64,000 nt of DNA, taken from positions 65,045 to 129,044 of the forward strand of contig NZ_QMFB01000013.1 in the NCBI RefSeq assembly GCF_003285015.1, in the 5' to 3' direction. The stretch's first letter is position 1. Every line of letters starts with the position of its first letter. Under the pieces are notes generated by a model, which was given only the letters and a program-made list of their open reading frames with translations, was not told the DNA's origin and made no database searches. Of the stretch, positions 8,588 through 16,496 are shown one piece after another. Both the position numbers and the translations under genes were made by a program. The DNA comes from Paenibacillus contaminans (GTDB lineage Bacteria > Bacillota > Bacilli > Paenibacillales > NBRC-103111).

Positions 8588-10252
8588 CTATTTCGCCACG
8601 CTCTTGTACCACTCGTTCACTTCTTTGGTAATGGCATCGCCGCCCTGCGACTTCCAGGTTTCAACGAATTTATCGAACGCATCGACCGATTCGTTGCCGA
8701 ATACGATTTTACTGAACGTTTCCATTTCCAGTTTGTTCAAGTAGTCTCCCTTGTCCGTCATCGTCGGCGTCGATCCGCCTGTAAATTCGTTCATCCGGCG
8801 ATTTTCGCGCTGATTCCAAACGTTTCCGGACGATTGAATCTCGATCGCCGGCGCCAGCTGCGACCAATACCGCTCGTAAGGCGTTTCCGGCTTGCCGTTT
8901 TTTCCGAGGTTGACCAGCGCTTTAATATTTTGCGAAGGGATGCGCGGGCCTTGGTTCAACAGGCTGTAGAAGAAAACGCGAACGCCGCCGCCCGGAATTT
9001 TCGCCAGGTCGTTCGTGACCTTGCCGTCCACCATATCCCAGTCATAACCCTTGTGCCAGCCGTTCTCGTACTCGCTCCCCGCCTTCGGATCGGCAAAGTT
9101 ATCGAATAAATAGTTGGCGTACGTAAAGAAAATTTCCGGATTTTTCATTTCTTTATTGATGAAAACAGCGCCTGCATAAGGATGCGTAGCAAAGTGGGTC
9201 ACTTTGCCGTTCTCTCCGGCAGGAAGCGTAGCCGTCGTCAGCTCGGCCTTCGGATTGTTTTTGGTCAGGTCGCCCATCGGCCAAGCTTCGGACCAGTAAG
9301 GCCCGGTGAAGCTGCCCGCTTTCCCCGCGGATACGAAGGAGCCCGCCTTCGCTTCATCCCATACCGGCGCTTCTTGCGGAATGTAGCCTTTGGCCACCCA
9401 GCTCTTCAGCTTGGCCAAGCCTTCCTTGACTCCCGGCTGAACGGAGCCGTAAGCGAGCGTGCCGTCCGCCTGCTTCGCCCAGCTTCCCGGAATCGAGCCG
9501 TACGAGCCGAACAGCCAGCTTACGCCGAAGTGATTGCCGTACGATTTTTTGAAGCCGACGGAAAGACCGAACGTATTTTTTTGCCCGTCGCCGTCCGGGT
9601 CTTTATTCGTAAACGCGTCCAGCACCTGCTCGTATTCGGCGATCGTATTCGGCGGGTTCAGGTTCAGCGTCTTCAGCCAATCCGCGCGAAGCCACATAAC
9701 CGGATCATTGTTGTAATCGTAATCCAGCTGCGGAATGCCGTAGCGCTTGCCGTCTTTGGAAAATTCGTACCAAACGGTCGGATCCTCGCTCATCGCTTTT
9801 TTCCAGGTTTCGCTTGCATACTTGTCGAACAGGACGCCCGCGTCCTGGAAGCGTCCGGATTCGATGAGCAGCCGCGCCATTTCCCCGGTGGCGGTCACGA
9901 CATCCGGCATAGGCTCGTTGGCGGAAAGCGCCAGCTTCAGCTTCGTGTCGTAGGCATTATTCGTATTAACGACGGACCATAGGTTTTTGATTTCGATGCC
10001 GAGCTTTTCCTTCACCCAGCGCGAATGCACGTTGTCGTCGATCGTTTCGCCGTTCTTGAAGGTGGCCGCAGCCGGCAGACCTCTGACGGTTGTAATCGTT
10101 ACGGGCGGGTCGAATTTTCCGTTAACCAGTTGAATTCCGCTCTTGCCCTCTTCCTTCTTCTCCTCGCCGCTTCCGGACGAACAGCCGATCGATGCGCCGG
10201 CCATCGTAACGGTCAGCGCTGCCAGCAACACTTGCTTCATTTTTAAACGCAC
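8588..10252 (-). CDS. LplA-type extracellular sugar-binding lipoprotein, 554 residues
   Basis: This is the solute-binding component of a CUT1-type oligosaccharide ABC importer. The signal sequence ends in a lipobox-like 'GASIGC' with the lipidated cysteine at C24, followed by a Ser/Gly/Glu-rich tether. The length of about 550 residues, the 'VTITTVRGLPAA' start of the mature domain and blocks such as 'DPDGDGQKNTFGLS' and 'GYIPQEAPVWDE' are typical of the large LplA/YtcQ subgroup. A GTG start at 10252 is preferred because GGGGGAAG lies 5 nt upstream; an ATG four codons later is the alternative. Unusually, the two permeases are not downstream but divergent, starting at 10497. No ATPase gene is present, as is normal for importers that share a MsmX-type ATPase. 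Confidence 0.88.
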   Translation of the reverse strand: MRLKMKQVLLAALTVTMAGASIGCSSGSGEEKKEEGKSGIQLVNGKFDPPVTITTVRGLPAAATFKNGETIDDNVHSRWVKEKLGIEIKNLWSVVNTNNAYDTKLKLALSANEPMPDVVTATGEMARLLIESGRFQDAGVLFDKYASETWKKAMSEDPTVWYEFSKDGKRYGIPQLDYDYNNDPVMWLRADWLKTLNLNPPNTIAEYEQVLDAFTNKDPDGDGQKNTFGLSVGFKKSYGNHFGVSWLFGSYGSIPGSWAKQADGTLAYGSVQPGVKEGLAKLKSWVAKGYIPQEAPVWDEAKAGSFVSAGKAGSFTGPYWSEAWPMGDLTKNNPKAELTTATLPAGENGKVTHFATHPYAGAVFINKEMKNPEIFFTYANYLFDNFADPKAGSEYENGWHKGYDWDMVDGKVTNDLAKIPGGGVRVFFYSLLNQGPRIPSQNIKALVNLGKNGKPETPYERYWSQLAPAIEIQSSGNVWNQRENRRMNEFTGGSTPTMTDKGDYLNKLEMETFSKIVFGNESVDAFDKFVETWKSQGGDAITKEVNEWYKSVAK

Positions 10253-10496
10253 GCCTGCTTCCCCCTGTACCAGTTAGTTAGGATTATAGCTTACAACCAA
10301 ATCGTATAGGAATCGTCCAGGCAGGAAAATAACACAATCTCAACACGGCATGTGTTTTTTTTAACATTGCTGGAGCCTCTTCATAAAGCCTTAACAAAAC
10401 ATAATGGGGTGTTAAGAAAACGGTATATAGACCGCTCAGGGCCTATGCTAGAATGAGTGGCGACTGCTCAATAAACCTGCAAAGAGGTGTATAACG
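10253..10496. promoter_or_regulatory. Divergent promoter region between binding protein and permeases
   Basis: This 244-bp region must drive both the leftward lipoprotein gene and the rightward permease pair. It is rich in T/A runs such as GTGTTTTTTTTAACATT (10350-10367) and GGTGTTAAGAAAAC. It is the most plausible binding region for the neighbouring YesN-like regulator. Exact promoter boxes could not be assigned. Confidence 0.4.
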
Positions 10497-11447
10497 ATGA
10501 ATTCCAGCACGCCTCCGGCGGCCTCGATTCAGCCGGTTCGTAGAAATCCGTTCAGAAAAATGCGCAAAACCTGGGTCTTTCATTTCATGCTGCTGCCCGC
10601 GGTCATTATGGCGGTTCTCTTTCACTATTTGCCGATGCTCGGCGCCGTGATCGCTTTTCAGGAATACAAGCCTTATCTCGGCTTCACCGGCTCCGAATGG
10701 GTCGGCTTGAAACACTTCAAGGCGATGTTCGAACGGGTCGACAGCATTCAGGTCATCTGGAACACGCTGCTGATCGCTTCGCTTAAGATCGGCTTCATGG
10801 TCGCCGTTCCCGTCGCATTCGCCCTTTTATTGAACGAAGTACGCAAAATGGTATTTAAACGCATCGTGCAGACGTTCGTTTACTTGCCGCATTTTCTCTC
10901 CTGGGTCATCCTGTCGGCCATTCTCGTCGATCTCCTGTCACCGGAAGGCGGTCTCGTCAATCGGGTGCTGCAAAACTGGTTCGGACTCGAGCCCGTCTTT
11001 TTCCTCGGAAACGGCGACTGGTTCCGCTTCACCTTGGTCACGAGCGAAGTGTGGAAGGAGTTCGGGTTCAGCACGATCATTTATCTCGCTTCGTTGGCGA
11101 GCATCAACCCCGAGCTTTACGAAGCTGCGGAAGTCGACGGCGCCTCCAGATGGAAGCAAACGATGCATATCACCCTCCCGGGACTTGTTCCGATTATGAC
11201 GGTGTGCGCTACCTTATCGTTAAGCAGCATTCTCAGCGCAGGCTTCGATCAGGTTTACAACCTGTATAATCCGCTTGTATACGATAAGGGAGATATTATC
11301 GATACCTACGTGTACCGGGTCGGCATTCTAAGCCAGAAGCTCAGCTTCGCAACCGCGATCGGCCTGTTCAAATCCGTCGTAAGCTGCATTCTTATACTGG
11401 CCGTTTACCGGGTCGCGCTCAAAGTCGCCAACTACCGGATCTTCTGA
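10497..11447 (+). CDS. LplB-type sugar ABC transporter permease, 316 residues
   Basis: This is an integral membrane permease with about six helices; the first is near residues 25-45 ('FHFMLLPAVIMAVLFHYLP'). The cytoplasmic EAA loop that contacts the ATPase is visible as 'EAAEVDGASRWKQ' followed by 'HITLPGL'. The start has AGAGGTG upstream. It is followed 12 bp later by the second permease gene, and together they form the channel of the importer whose binding protein is encoded divergently at 8588. The substrate is probably an oligosaccharide handled by the GH39-type enzyme, inferred from proximity only. Confidence 0.92.
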   Translation: MNSSTPPAASIQPVRRNPFRKMRKTWVFHFMLLPAVIMAVLFHYLPMLGAVIAFQEYKPYLGFTGSEWVGLKHFKAMFERVDSIQVIWNTLLIASLKIGFMVAVPVAFALLLNEVRKMVFKRIVQTFVYLPHFLSWVILSAILVDLLSPEGGLVNRVLQNWFGLEPVFFLGNGDWFRFTLVTSEVWKEFGFSTIIYLASLASINPELYEAAEVDGASRWKQTMHITLPGLVPIMTVCATLSLSSILSAGFDQVYNLYNPLVYDKGDIIDTYVYRVGILSQKLSFATAIGLFKSVVSCILILAVYRVALKVANYRIF

Positions 11448-11459
11448 GGAGGGTTTACC

Positions 11460-12338
11460 TTGTACCACAAGACATTATCCTATCGCTTGTTCACCGTATT
11501 CAACTATATATTTCTAGCCCTCATCGCCTTTCTTTGCCTGCTTCCCTTGATCCATACGCTCGCCGTATCCTTCAGCGGCCGCGCGCCGGCCAATGCGAAC
11601 CTAGTCGGCCTAATTCCGATCGACTTCACGCTGGATGCATACAAGAAAACGCTGAGCAACCCTAATTTTCTTCACTCCCTATGGGTATCCGTGCAGAGAA
11701 CGGTGTTAGGCACCGTCGTCACCATGATCATCATTTTTCTTGCCGCTTATCCGCTATCCAAAGATTCTCTGGCTTTCAAAAGCCGGACTTGGTACTCCTG
11801 GTTTTTCGTCCTGACCTTGCTGTTCAGCGGCGGGCTCGTGCCGACCTACATCGCGATTCAAAAGCTCGGGCTCATGTATTCGATGTGGGCGTTGATTTTG
11901 CCGGGCGCGATCGATGTGTGGCTGCTCGTCCTGCTGCTCAACTTCTTCCGCAACATCCCGAAGGCGCTGGAGGAAGCCGCTTTGATCGACGGGGCGGGAC
12001 AGATGAAAATCCTTACTCATATTTATATTCCCTTATCGTTGCCCGCCATTGCAACCCTCTCTTTATTCAAAATGGTCGGGCACTGGAACGCCTGGTTCGA
12101 CGGGCTCATTTATTTGAAGAGCATCGACGATTACCCGCTGGCTACCTTTCTGCAAACGATACTTATTCAGATCGATTCGACGCAGCTCTCCTCACTTGGA
12201 CGCGAACTCGAGAACATCTCCAACAACACCGTAAAAGCGGCGCAAATCTTTATCGGAGCCCTGCCGATTCTGATGGTGTATCCGTTCCTGCAAAAATATT
12301 TCGTCAAAGGCATGGTGGTAGGGTCGGTGAAGGAGTAG
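11460..12338 (+). CDS. YtcP-type sugar ABC transporter permease, 292 residues
   Basis: This is the second permease of the CUT1 importer, with six predicted helices and the EAA loop 'EEAALIDGAGQMK' followed by 'HIYIPLSLPAI'. The C-terminus 'YFVKGMVVGSVKE' is typical of this subfamily. Translation should begin at a TTG at 11460, because GAGGAGGG lies 6 nt before it and no ATG in frame is as well placed. It is co-transcribed with the gene ending at 11447. A hairpin at 12449-12470 follows. Confidence 0.92.
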   Translation: MYHKTLSYRLFTVFNYIFLALIAFLCLLPLIHTLAVSFSGRAPANANLVGLIPIDFTLDAYKKTLSNPNFLHSLWVSVQRTVLGTVVTMIIIFLAAYPLSKDSLAFKSRTWYSWFFVLTLLFSGGLVPTYIAIQKLGLMYSMWALILPGAIDVWLLVLLLNFFRNIPKALEEAALIDGAGQMKILTHIYIPLSLPAIATLSLFKMVGHWNAWFDGLIYLKSIDDYPLATFLQTILIQIDSTQLSSLGRELENISNNTVKAAQIFIGALPILMVYPFLQKYFVKGMVVGSVKE

Positions 12339-12356
12339 GCAAGGAGCAGACGCATT

Positions 12357-12431
12357 AAGGATAAACGGCTACGCCGTCTTTTAAAGGACTGGCGCGTTTA
12401 CCGGGAAATCCGAACAATCAGCGGAGATATA
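12357..12431 (+). repeat. Dispersed repeat R1, copy 2
   Basis: This copy runs from AAGGATAAACGGCTACGCCG through CGCGTTTACC to GATATAC. It begins 18 bp after the permease stop codon. A further CGATATAC occurs shortly after, at about 12478. Confidence 0.65.
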
Positions 12432-12448
12432 CGTTCTGAGATTTTGAG

Positions 12449-12470
12449 AAAACCGCCTTGCGGCGGCTTT
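12449..12470 (+). terminator. Hairpin downstream of the permease pair
   Basis: AACCGCC pairs with GGCGGCTTT around a TTG loop, followed by a short T run. It is the likely end of the permease transcript. Confidence 0.6.
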
Positions 12471-12497
12471 AGCGTTCGATATACGTTTGTTCGTTGG

Positions 12498-12622
12498 CGA
12501 GGCAATGGGTATAGGCTTTCAACTCTTGAAATCGTGTTTCTTTGAACTTATTACGAGGTAGAAACACGATTTCAAAGGCGGCCCATAGCGAAGCTCCTTT
12601 ACAAGCTCCCATACCCATTACC
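12498..12622. repeat. Large imperfect inverted repeat with 16-bp perfect inner arms
   Basis: TTGAAATCGTGTTTCT and AGAAACACGATTTCAA are exact complements around an 18-nt loop (about 12526-12575). The outer parts also pair imperfectly: GGCAATGGGTATAGG on the left against CCCATACCCATTACC on the right. I see no protein in it. It could be a MITE-like insertion or an RNA hairpin element. Confidence 0.6.
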
Positions 12623-12732
12623 TCTTGTTCGTCTTCGGTGCTTCCTGTCACGTCTTTGACATTTACCGCTCCTCTAACCGGTATTCATACTCGCTTGCCC
12701 ATCTTTGCTCGTTGCTTGCATGTGCTGCATTT

Positions 12733-12931
12733 CGATTTTGCCCACTTGGAATCGAGTACGGCTTCCTTACCCCGCCTGTAGTCCGAAAACGCCTACTTGC
12801 AGGGTGTATTTTGCTTGGCACACCGGTGAATCCTTTCTCCAAGCCGGCAAAATCGGATTCCAGCGTAGGCGAACCTCGATTCCTTACTCCAAGCGGGCTG
12901 TTTCGGACTACAGCATTTCGAGGAGTCTAAA
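12733..12931 (+). repeat. Dispersed ~200-bp repeat R2, copy 1
   Basis: This aligns along its whole length with 45023-45219. Shared blocks include CGATTT..CCCA.TT.GAATCGA, AGTCCGAAAA, GGC.CGGCACACCGGTGAA-like sequence, AACCTCGATTCCTT and TCGGAC.ACA. Internally, 'CTCCAAG.GGGC' followed by TCGGACTACAGC recurs, so the element has its own sub-repeat. The open frames across it are not conserved between the two copies. Confidence 0.7.
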
Positions 12932-12940
12932 TGGCAGCGT

Positions 12941-12993
12941 AAGGATAAACGGCTACGCCGTTTTTTTAGACAGGAGCCGCTTCCACGATATAC
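12941..12993 (+). repeat. Dispersed repeat R1, copy 3 (terminator-like)
   Basis: AAGGATAAACGGCTACGCCG followed by a T run gives the hairpin AAACGGC-TAC-GCCGTTT with seven Ts, so this copy could work as an intrinsic terminator. It ends in CGATATAC like the other copies. Confidence 0.65.
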
Positions 12994-13005
12994 TAATAAA
13001 CGCAA

Positions 13006-13029
13006 AAGGGATGGCCGCAGCCATCCCTT
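13006..13029 (-). terminator. Hairpin downstream of the DUF4395 gene
   Basis: AAGGGATGGC pairs perfectly with GCCATCCCTT around a 4-nt loop. It lies about 70 bp past the DUF4395 stop, and a TTTTGCG stretch follows when read leftward. Confidence 0.7.
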
Positions 13030-13099
13030 ACATCTATTATTCGAACCGTCGCCCTACTTATGAGAAACAATCGCCAAAAGCCTGACATCCGGCATTTCA

Positions 13100-13522
13100 T
13101 TATTGTTGTCTTCTTGCTCTGAACATTTTCCATTGATATTGGATAAAGCAGCCGACGCAAAAGCCCAATATAGCGACAAATGCCGCTATTGCGACCATTA
13201 TCGTAAATACATAGGCAGCTGTTGTCCAATCCAGCAAATAGCTGACTAAAGCAAGCGTTAGGAAGCCGATCGCCATCAGCTGATTGAACTGCTGCTGATC
13301 TTTATCCTCAGGTATATACGCCGACGGATGCTTGCGCAGAAAAAGCTTGGCAAACCGCATGACCGGATTGAAATCGAAGCAGACGCCGGAAATGCCCGAA
13401 AGCAACGGAATCGCAAGAATCCAATAATAACCCGTTAACCAGGTCAGCAGTACGGATATGACAATCACCCATTGATTCGTTCGAATGAGCGGCCGTGGAA
13501 TCGATTGTGCGGGAGTATTCAT
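13100..13522 (-). CDS. DUF4395 membrane protein, 140 residues
   Basis: This is a small membrane protein of the DUF4395 family with two hydrophobic hairpins, about residues 17-48 and 85-127. Conserved features include 'PRPLIRTNQWVIV', 'FNPVMRFAKLFLRKHPS', 'YIPEDKDQQQFNQ' and 'GFCVGCFIQYQWK'. The latter cysteine-containing motif near the C-terminus is typical. No reaction is established for the family; some members sit near thiol or sulfur-handling genes. The start has GGAAAGG upstream. It is a single-gene unit that converges on the permease operon and ends at the 13006 hairpin. Confidence 0.85.
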   Translation of the reverse strand: MNTPAQSIPRPLIRTNQWVIVISVLLTWLTGYYWILAIPLLSGISGVCFDFNPVMRFAKLFLRKHPSAYIPEDKDQQQFNQLMAIGFLTLALVSYLLDWTTAAYVFTIMVAIAAFVAILGFCVGCFIQYQWKMFRARRQQ

Positions 13523-14125
13523 ATTTATCCGACCTTTCCACTTGGGTTTATAGAGATTATACTGCGATTTCGCTGCTTTGTGAATGGTTTGCGGTGAAAA
13601 TTAATGGAGTCCGCTCAGGCCGGCCGTTATTGTCGCCTTACCTGCTTGATGCTTGTGGCTTGCGTTTCCCCCGGAATTCCGCCAATTACGTCCAAACGCC
13701 GACGAACATAAATAGAGTTCTTTATACTTGGCGAAGGCAATCGCTAGTAGCATTTCAACTCTTATCCTATAGAGTTTAGAGATGTAAGGCATCTGATCGT
13801 GCAACTGATCGTGATCATCATAATGAGGCATAGTTTGCTATCAGTGAGGCAAACCTCACTATTTCTAACCGAAAACCCGTGTTCTGGTGGCATAATGAGG
13901 CAAACGCAACGAATAGTGAGGCAAACGAAATTGATAGTGTTGTTTGCCTCATTAACAGGCGGGAACGAGCATTTTACCGGTGGAATAGTGAGGACAGCCT
14001 CATGAACAATAAGATTTTCTCCACTAATCGCGCGGTTCGTGCATAACCATTACGAGTTCCGTGTTTTTCTTTCGTAACCAGGTTATCAATTCCTAGTTTA
14101 AGCGTTGAAAGACTACTAGTCTTAA
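13523..14125. other. Gene-free intergenic region with a TGAGGCAAAC cluster
   Basis: No credible gene is present. The region holds the DUF4395 promoter at its left and the short repeat cluster at 13820-14003, listed separately. Confidence 0.5.
13820..14003. repeat. Cluster of TGAGGCAAAC-type short repeats
   Basis: Variants of A(A/G)TGAGGCAAACG occur near 13820, 13842, 13892 and 13913. A reverse copy (GTTTGCCTCATTA) lies near 13942, and ATAGTGAGGACAGCCTCAT near 13985. Two units form small palindromes, such as AGTGAGGCAAACCTCACT at 13843-13860. Confidence 0.75.
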
Positions 14126-14167
14126 AGAAAAACCCGCCCATCCCGGTTTCACCAGGATGAAGCGGGT
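14126..14167 (-). terminator. Terminator after the beta-helix gene
   Basis: Read leftward, ACCCGCTTCATCC pairs with GGATGGGCGGGT and is followed by TTTTTCTTT. It closes the 16319-14241 pair. Confidence 0.8.
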
Positions 14168-14240
14168 ATAATTAATGTCGTACGTTTCGATGCACTGGCA
14201 TACACACCGGCAGCCTCCTACACGGGCTGCCAATTTGAGG

Positions 14241-15785
14241 CTATGACCCTAACGTCGTCCTGCGCTTCCACGTCGCCGCGGTTCCGCTCCCGGTTGTGCA
14301 TACCCATTCGTAGTCGGCTCCCGGAACGGCAGTATTCAACCGGAACACATCGTGCGGCAGCCCCGGCACCGACCGGGATGCGGGAGAACTGCCCCCTTGG
14401 ATAAGCCTTCCGCCGCCATAGCTGACGGAAGTCGCTCCGCTTCCGAGGCTGAGCGTATTTTCGCTTTCGGTCAAAACGATGTTTTTCGTCGTCAGCTTGC
14501 AGGAGCTGTTGCCCGCGGCGATATCCAGCAGTTTCGTATAGTTTTTGGAGATCGTTCCGTCGAGCGTAACGTCGTAGTCGTATCCTCCCGAAGTAACCCC
14601 GAAATAGAAGCAGGTCGACGCTTCCACGTAAGTATTCCGGACGATCGCCCGGCCGCCGTATTTCCAGTACAGCCCGTAATTGAACCGGTTGGAAATACTG
14701 CCCCCTTCAACGATGACCCGGTTGTTTTTGGCCAACTGATCCCCTTCGAAATAAATGGCGTAAACCGTGTCGGCCGCTCCGACGGAGCCGTCCACTTTAA
14801 AATCGCAATCAAGGAAGCGCAGCGTCTGATTCGCGTTTCCGAACTGGAACAGATGGATGCAGGAAATCGAACGGTTCCCCGTTGTGCCTGCCGGTTTGTG
14901 GGCATAAAACGTGCAGTTTTGAAACGTCACGTCATACGGGCTGACGATCCGGTCCAAGTAATCGTCGAGCACGCCGACGTGAAAGACCGAATTCATGATT
15001 TTCACCGTCGAATTTTCGGCGTACAAATTGAACGGCGGTTTGTTGACGATGATGTTCGAGCCGGTAAAAGTCGAGCCTTGCAGCACTGCCACATCGAAGT
15101 CGCCGTCGGGCAAATAAAGATTGTTCATCGTTATGTCCGTTTTCAACGTATTTCCGTAGCCCGGCCCGTCGAGCTCGACGTCGATGCCTGTCGCGTGAAC
15201 CGCTCCATGCGCTTTGAAATTGTTCACATGCACATCGGAATACCCGCCGGTAACGACAACCCCTCCGCGAAAGCAGTCTACGGCGGTGCAATTGGATATT
15301 TGGACGGATACGTTATTGTAGACGCTGATCGCGTCGGCGACGCAATCTTTAAAATAGCAATCCTCGATGACGGCCCGCAGCTTGCCACTGTTCGCGGCAT
15401 TTCCCATCAGAAAGATGAGATGCGCTTGCTCGAGCTCATAATTCGCGTAAGCCCCTTGATTTTGCCGGTTGCCGTCGATCGTCAGTCCCTGGAAAATTAA
15501 CGGCTTCGAGTCGACCGAACCGTCGTACAAGTAACCCGCTACCGTCGTCGTGAACGTCCTCGTCCATTTCGTTTGATTGGCCGGCCGTTTTATAGTGGCA
15601 CCGTACCCTTTGATAATCAATCCTTGCGACACGTTCAGCTGTGAGACGATATACGTCCCCCCCGCGGGGAAGAAGACGATGCCCCCTCCCGCCGCAAGCG
15701 CGGAGTCGATGGCCGACTGGATCGCGGCCGTATCGTCGGTCGTCCCGTCCCCCGTCGCTCCGTAATGCACTACGTTATATTCCAT
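14241..15785 (-). CDS. Pectate-lyase-superfamily (right-handed beta-helix) protein without its own signal peptide, 514 residues
   Basis: The N-terminus 'YNVVHYGATGDGTTDDTAAIQ', then 'GGGIVFFPAGGTYIVSQL', is the hallmark of the Pectate_lyase_3 (PF12708) beta-helix fold. Many short beta-strand repeats follow up to about residue 460. A C-terminal part has 'GLPHDVFRLNTAVPGADYEW'. Such proteins are polysaccharide lyases, hydrolases or phage-tailspike-like glycan binders; no catalytic site can be named safely. The start has AAAGGAGCGG at good distance, so it is a real gene start. There is no export signal, although the gene directly upstream carries one. The two products resemble the two halves of one secreted beta-helix protein. 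Confidence 0.8.
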   Translation of the reverse strand: MEYNVVHYGATGDGTTDDTAAIQSAIDSALAAGGGIVFFPAGGTYIVSQLNVSQGLIIKGYGATIKRPANQTKWTRTFTTTVAGYLYDGSVDSKPLIFQGLTIDGNRQNQGAYANYELEQAHLIFLMGNAANSGKLRAVIEDCYFKDCVADAISVYNNVSVQISNCTAVDCFRGGVVVTGGYSDVHVNNFKAHGAVHATGIDVELDGPGYGNTLKTDITMNNLYLPDGDFDVAVLQGSTFTGSNIIVNKPPFNLYAENSTVKIMNSVFHVGVLDDYLDRIVSPYDVTFQNCTFYAHKPAGTTGNRSISCIHLFQFGNANQTLRFLDCDFKVDGSVGAADTVYAIYFEGDQLAKNNRVIVEGGSISNRFNYGLYWKYGGRAIVRNTYVEASTCFYFGVTSGGYDYDVTLDGTISKNYTKLLDIAAGNSSCKLTTKNIVLTESENTLSLGSGATSVSYGGGRLIQGGSSPASRSVPGLPHDVFRLNTAVPGADYEWVCTTGSGTAATWKRRTTLGS

Positions 15786-15818
15786 TTCAAACCGCTCCTT
15801 TCGCGATGTGAATCGATC

Positions 15819-16319
15819 TTACCGAAACCGCTGACGAACCGAGCCGCTTCCGGCAAAAATGCGGTACGTTCCGGCGGAGATAGTTGCTGCGATCGTTACG
15901 GTAACGCCTGCATCCGGAGCTAACAGCGCACCGTTGTCAAAAACGAGATGTGCATTGGCGGGAATCGTCAGATTAGTCCCGATCCGGTACGTTCCCCGCG
16001 GCAAATAAACCGTTCCGCTTTGAGCCGACAGACGTGCGGATATCAACTGCGACAGCGCCGGAAAATCGTCCGCACTTCCGTTGCCACGGGCGCCGTAGTC
16101 TTTGATGTTATGCCAATCGAAGGCAAAGGGCTCTTTTTCGGGCGGTTTCTTTTTCTCTGTCCCGGCGCCGTACACCGTTTCGCTTACCGATTCGTTATCG
16201 GCATGAACGGTATTGGCTTGAATGAGCCCGCGGGTAGCGAGCGCCACGCCGGCGGCGCCGATCGAAGCAAGCAGCTTCCGTCTGCTGATGATTCGCTTTT
16301 TATTTTTTTCCTCCGACAT
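15819..16319 (-). CDS. Tat-signal protein with the leading part of a beta-helix fold, 166 residues
   Basis: The start at 16319 has AAGGAGG 7 nt upstream; a longer reading from 16337 is unlikely. Residues about 10-40 form a twin-arginine-like signal: 'IISRRKLLASIGAAGVALA'. The mature part begins with an acidic/basic linker, then 'NIKDYGARGNGSADDFPALS' and 'GTVYLPRGTYRIGTNLTIP', the opening of a Pectate_lyase_3 domain. It stops after 'GTYRIFAGSGSVRQRFR', where related full-length proteins continue into their main beta-helix. The downstream gene, 33 bp away, supplies exactly such a helix. The pair may be a naturally split protein, or a fission of one ancestral gene. Confidence 0.75.
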   Translation of the reverse strand: MSEEKNKKRIISRRKLLASIGAAGVALATRGLIQANTVHADNESVSETVYGAGTEKKKPPEKEPFAFDWHNIKDYGARGNGSADDFPALSQLISARLSAQSGTVYLPRGTYRIGTNLTIPANAHLVFDNGALLAPDAGVTVTIAATISAGTYRIFAGSGSVRQRFR

Positions 16320-16389
16320 ACAGGTTCCTCCTTGCATGGTATGTATGGATGGCTCATCGCCCGAATTACGGCAACAGAGCGCTCCATGT

Positions 16390-16403
16390 TGATAATGCTT
16401 TCA
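16390..16403 (-). promoter_or_regulatory. Possible cre (CcpA) site upstream of the Tat/beta-helix pair
   Basis: The reverse complement reads TGAAAGCATTATCA, one central mismatch from the consensus TGWAARCGYTWNCW. It lies about 70 bp upstream of the start at 16319. Confidence 0.4.
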
Positions 16404-16496
16404 TTCGCCGTTTCGTTTATGCTTACGGTTCCAATTCTAGAGGTCAACGTTGCTGCGGGGCTGCTTCGTTTGGTTCAAAATAGGATGTTTTGTACT

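Noticed and set aside
12542..13085. Several overlapping open frames of 79-126 residues between the permease and DUF4395 genes
   Set aside because: They run across repeat R2 and repeat R1 copy 3, and the second R2 copy at 45023 does not keep the frames. They are better explained as repeat DNA.
13820..14003. TGAGGCAAAC cluster as a CRISPR array
   Set aside because: Repeats are too short, irregularly spaced and occur in both orientations, with no cas genes nearby.
14352..15500. 382-residue rightward frame opposite the beta-helix gene
   Set aside because: It is antisense to a gene with clear family motifs and shows no recognisable protein features of its own.
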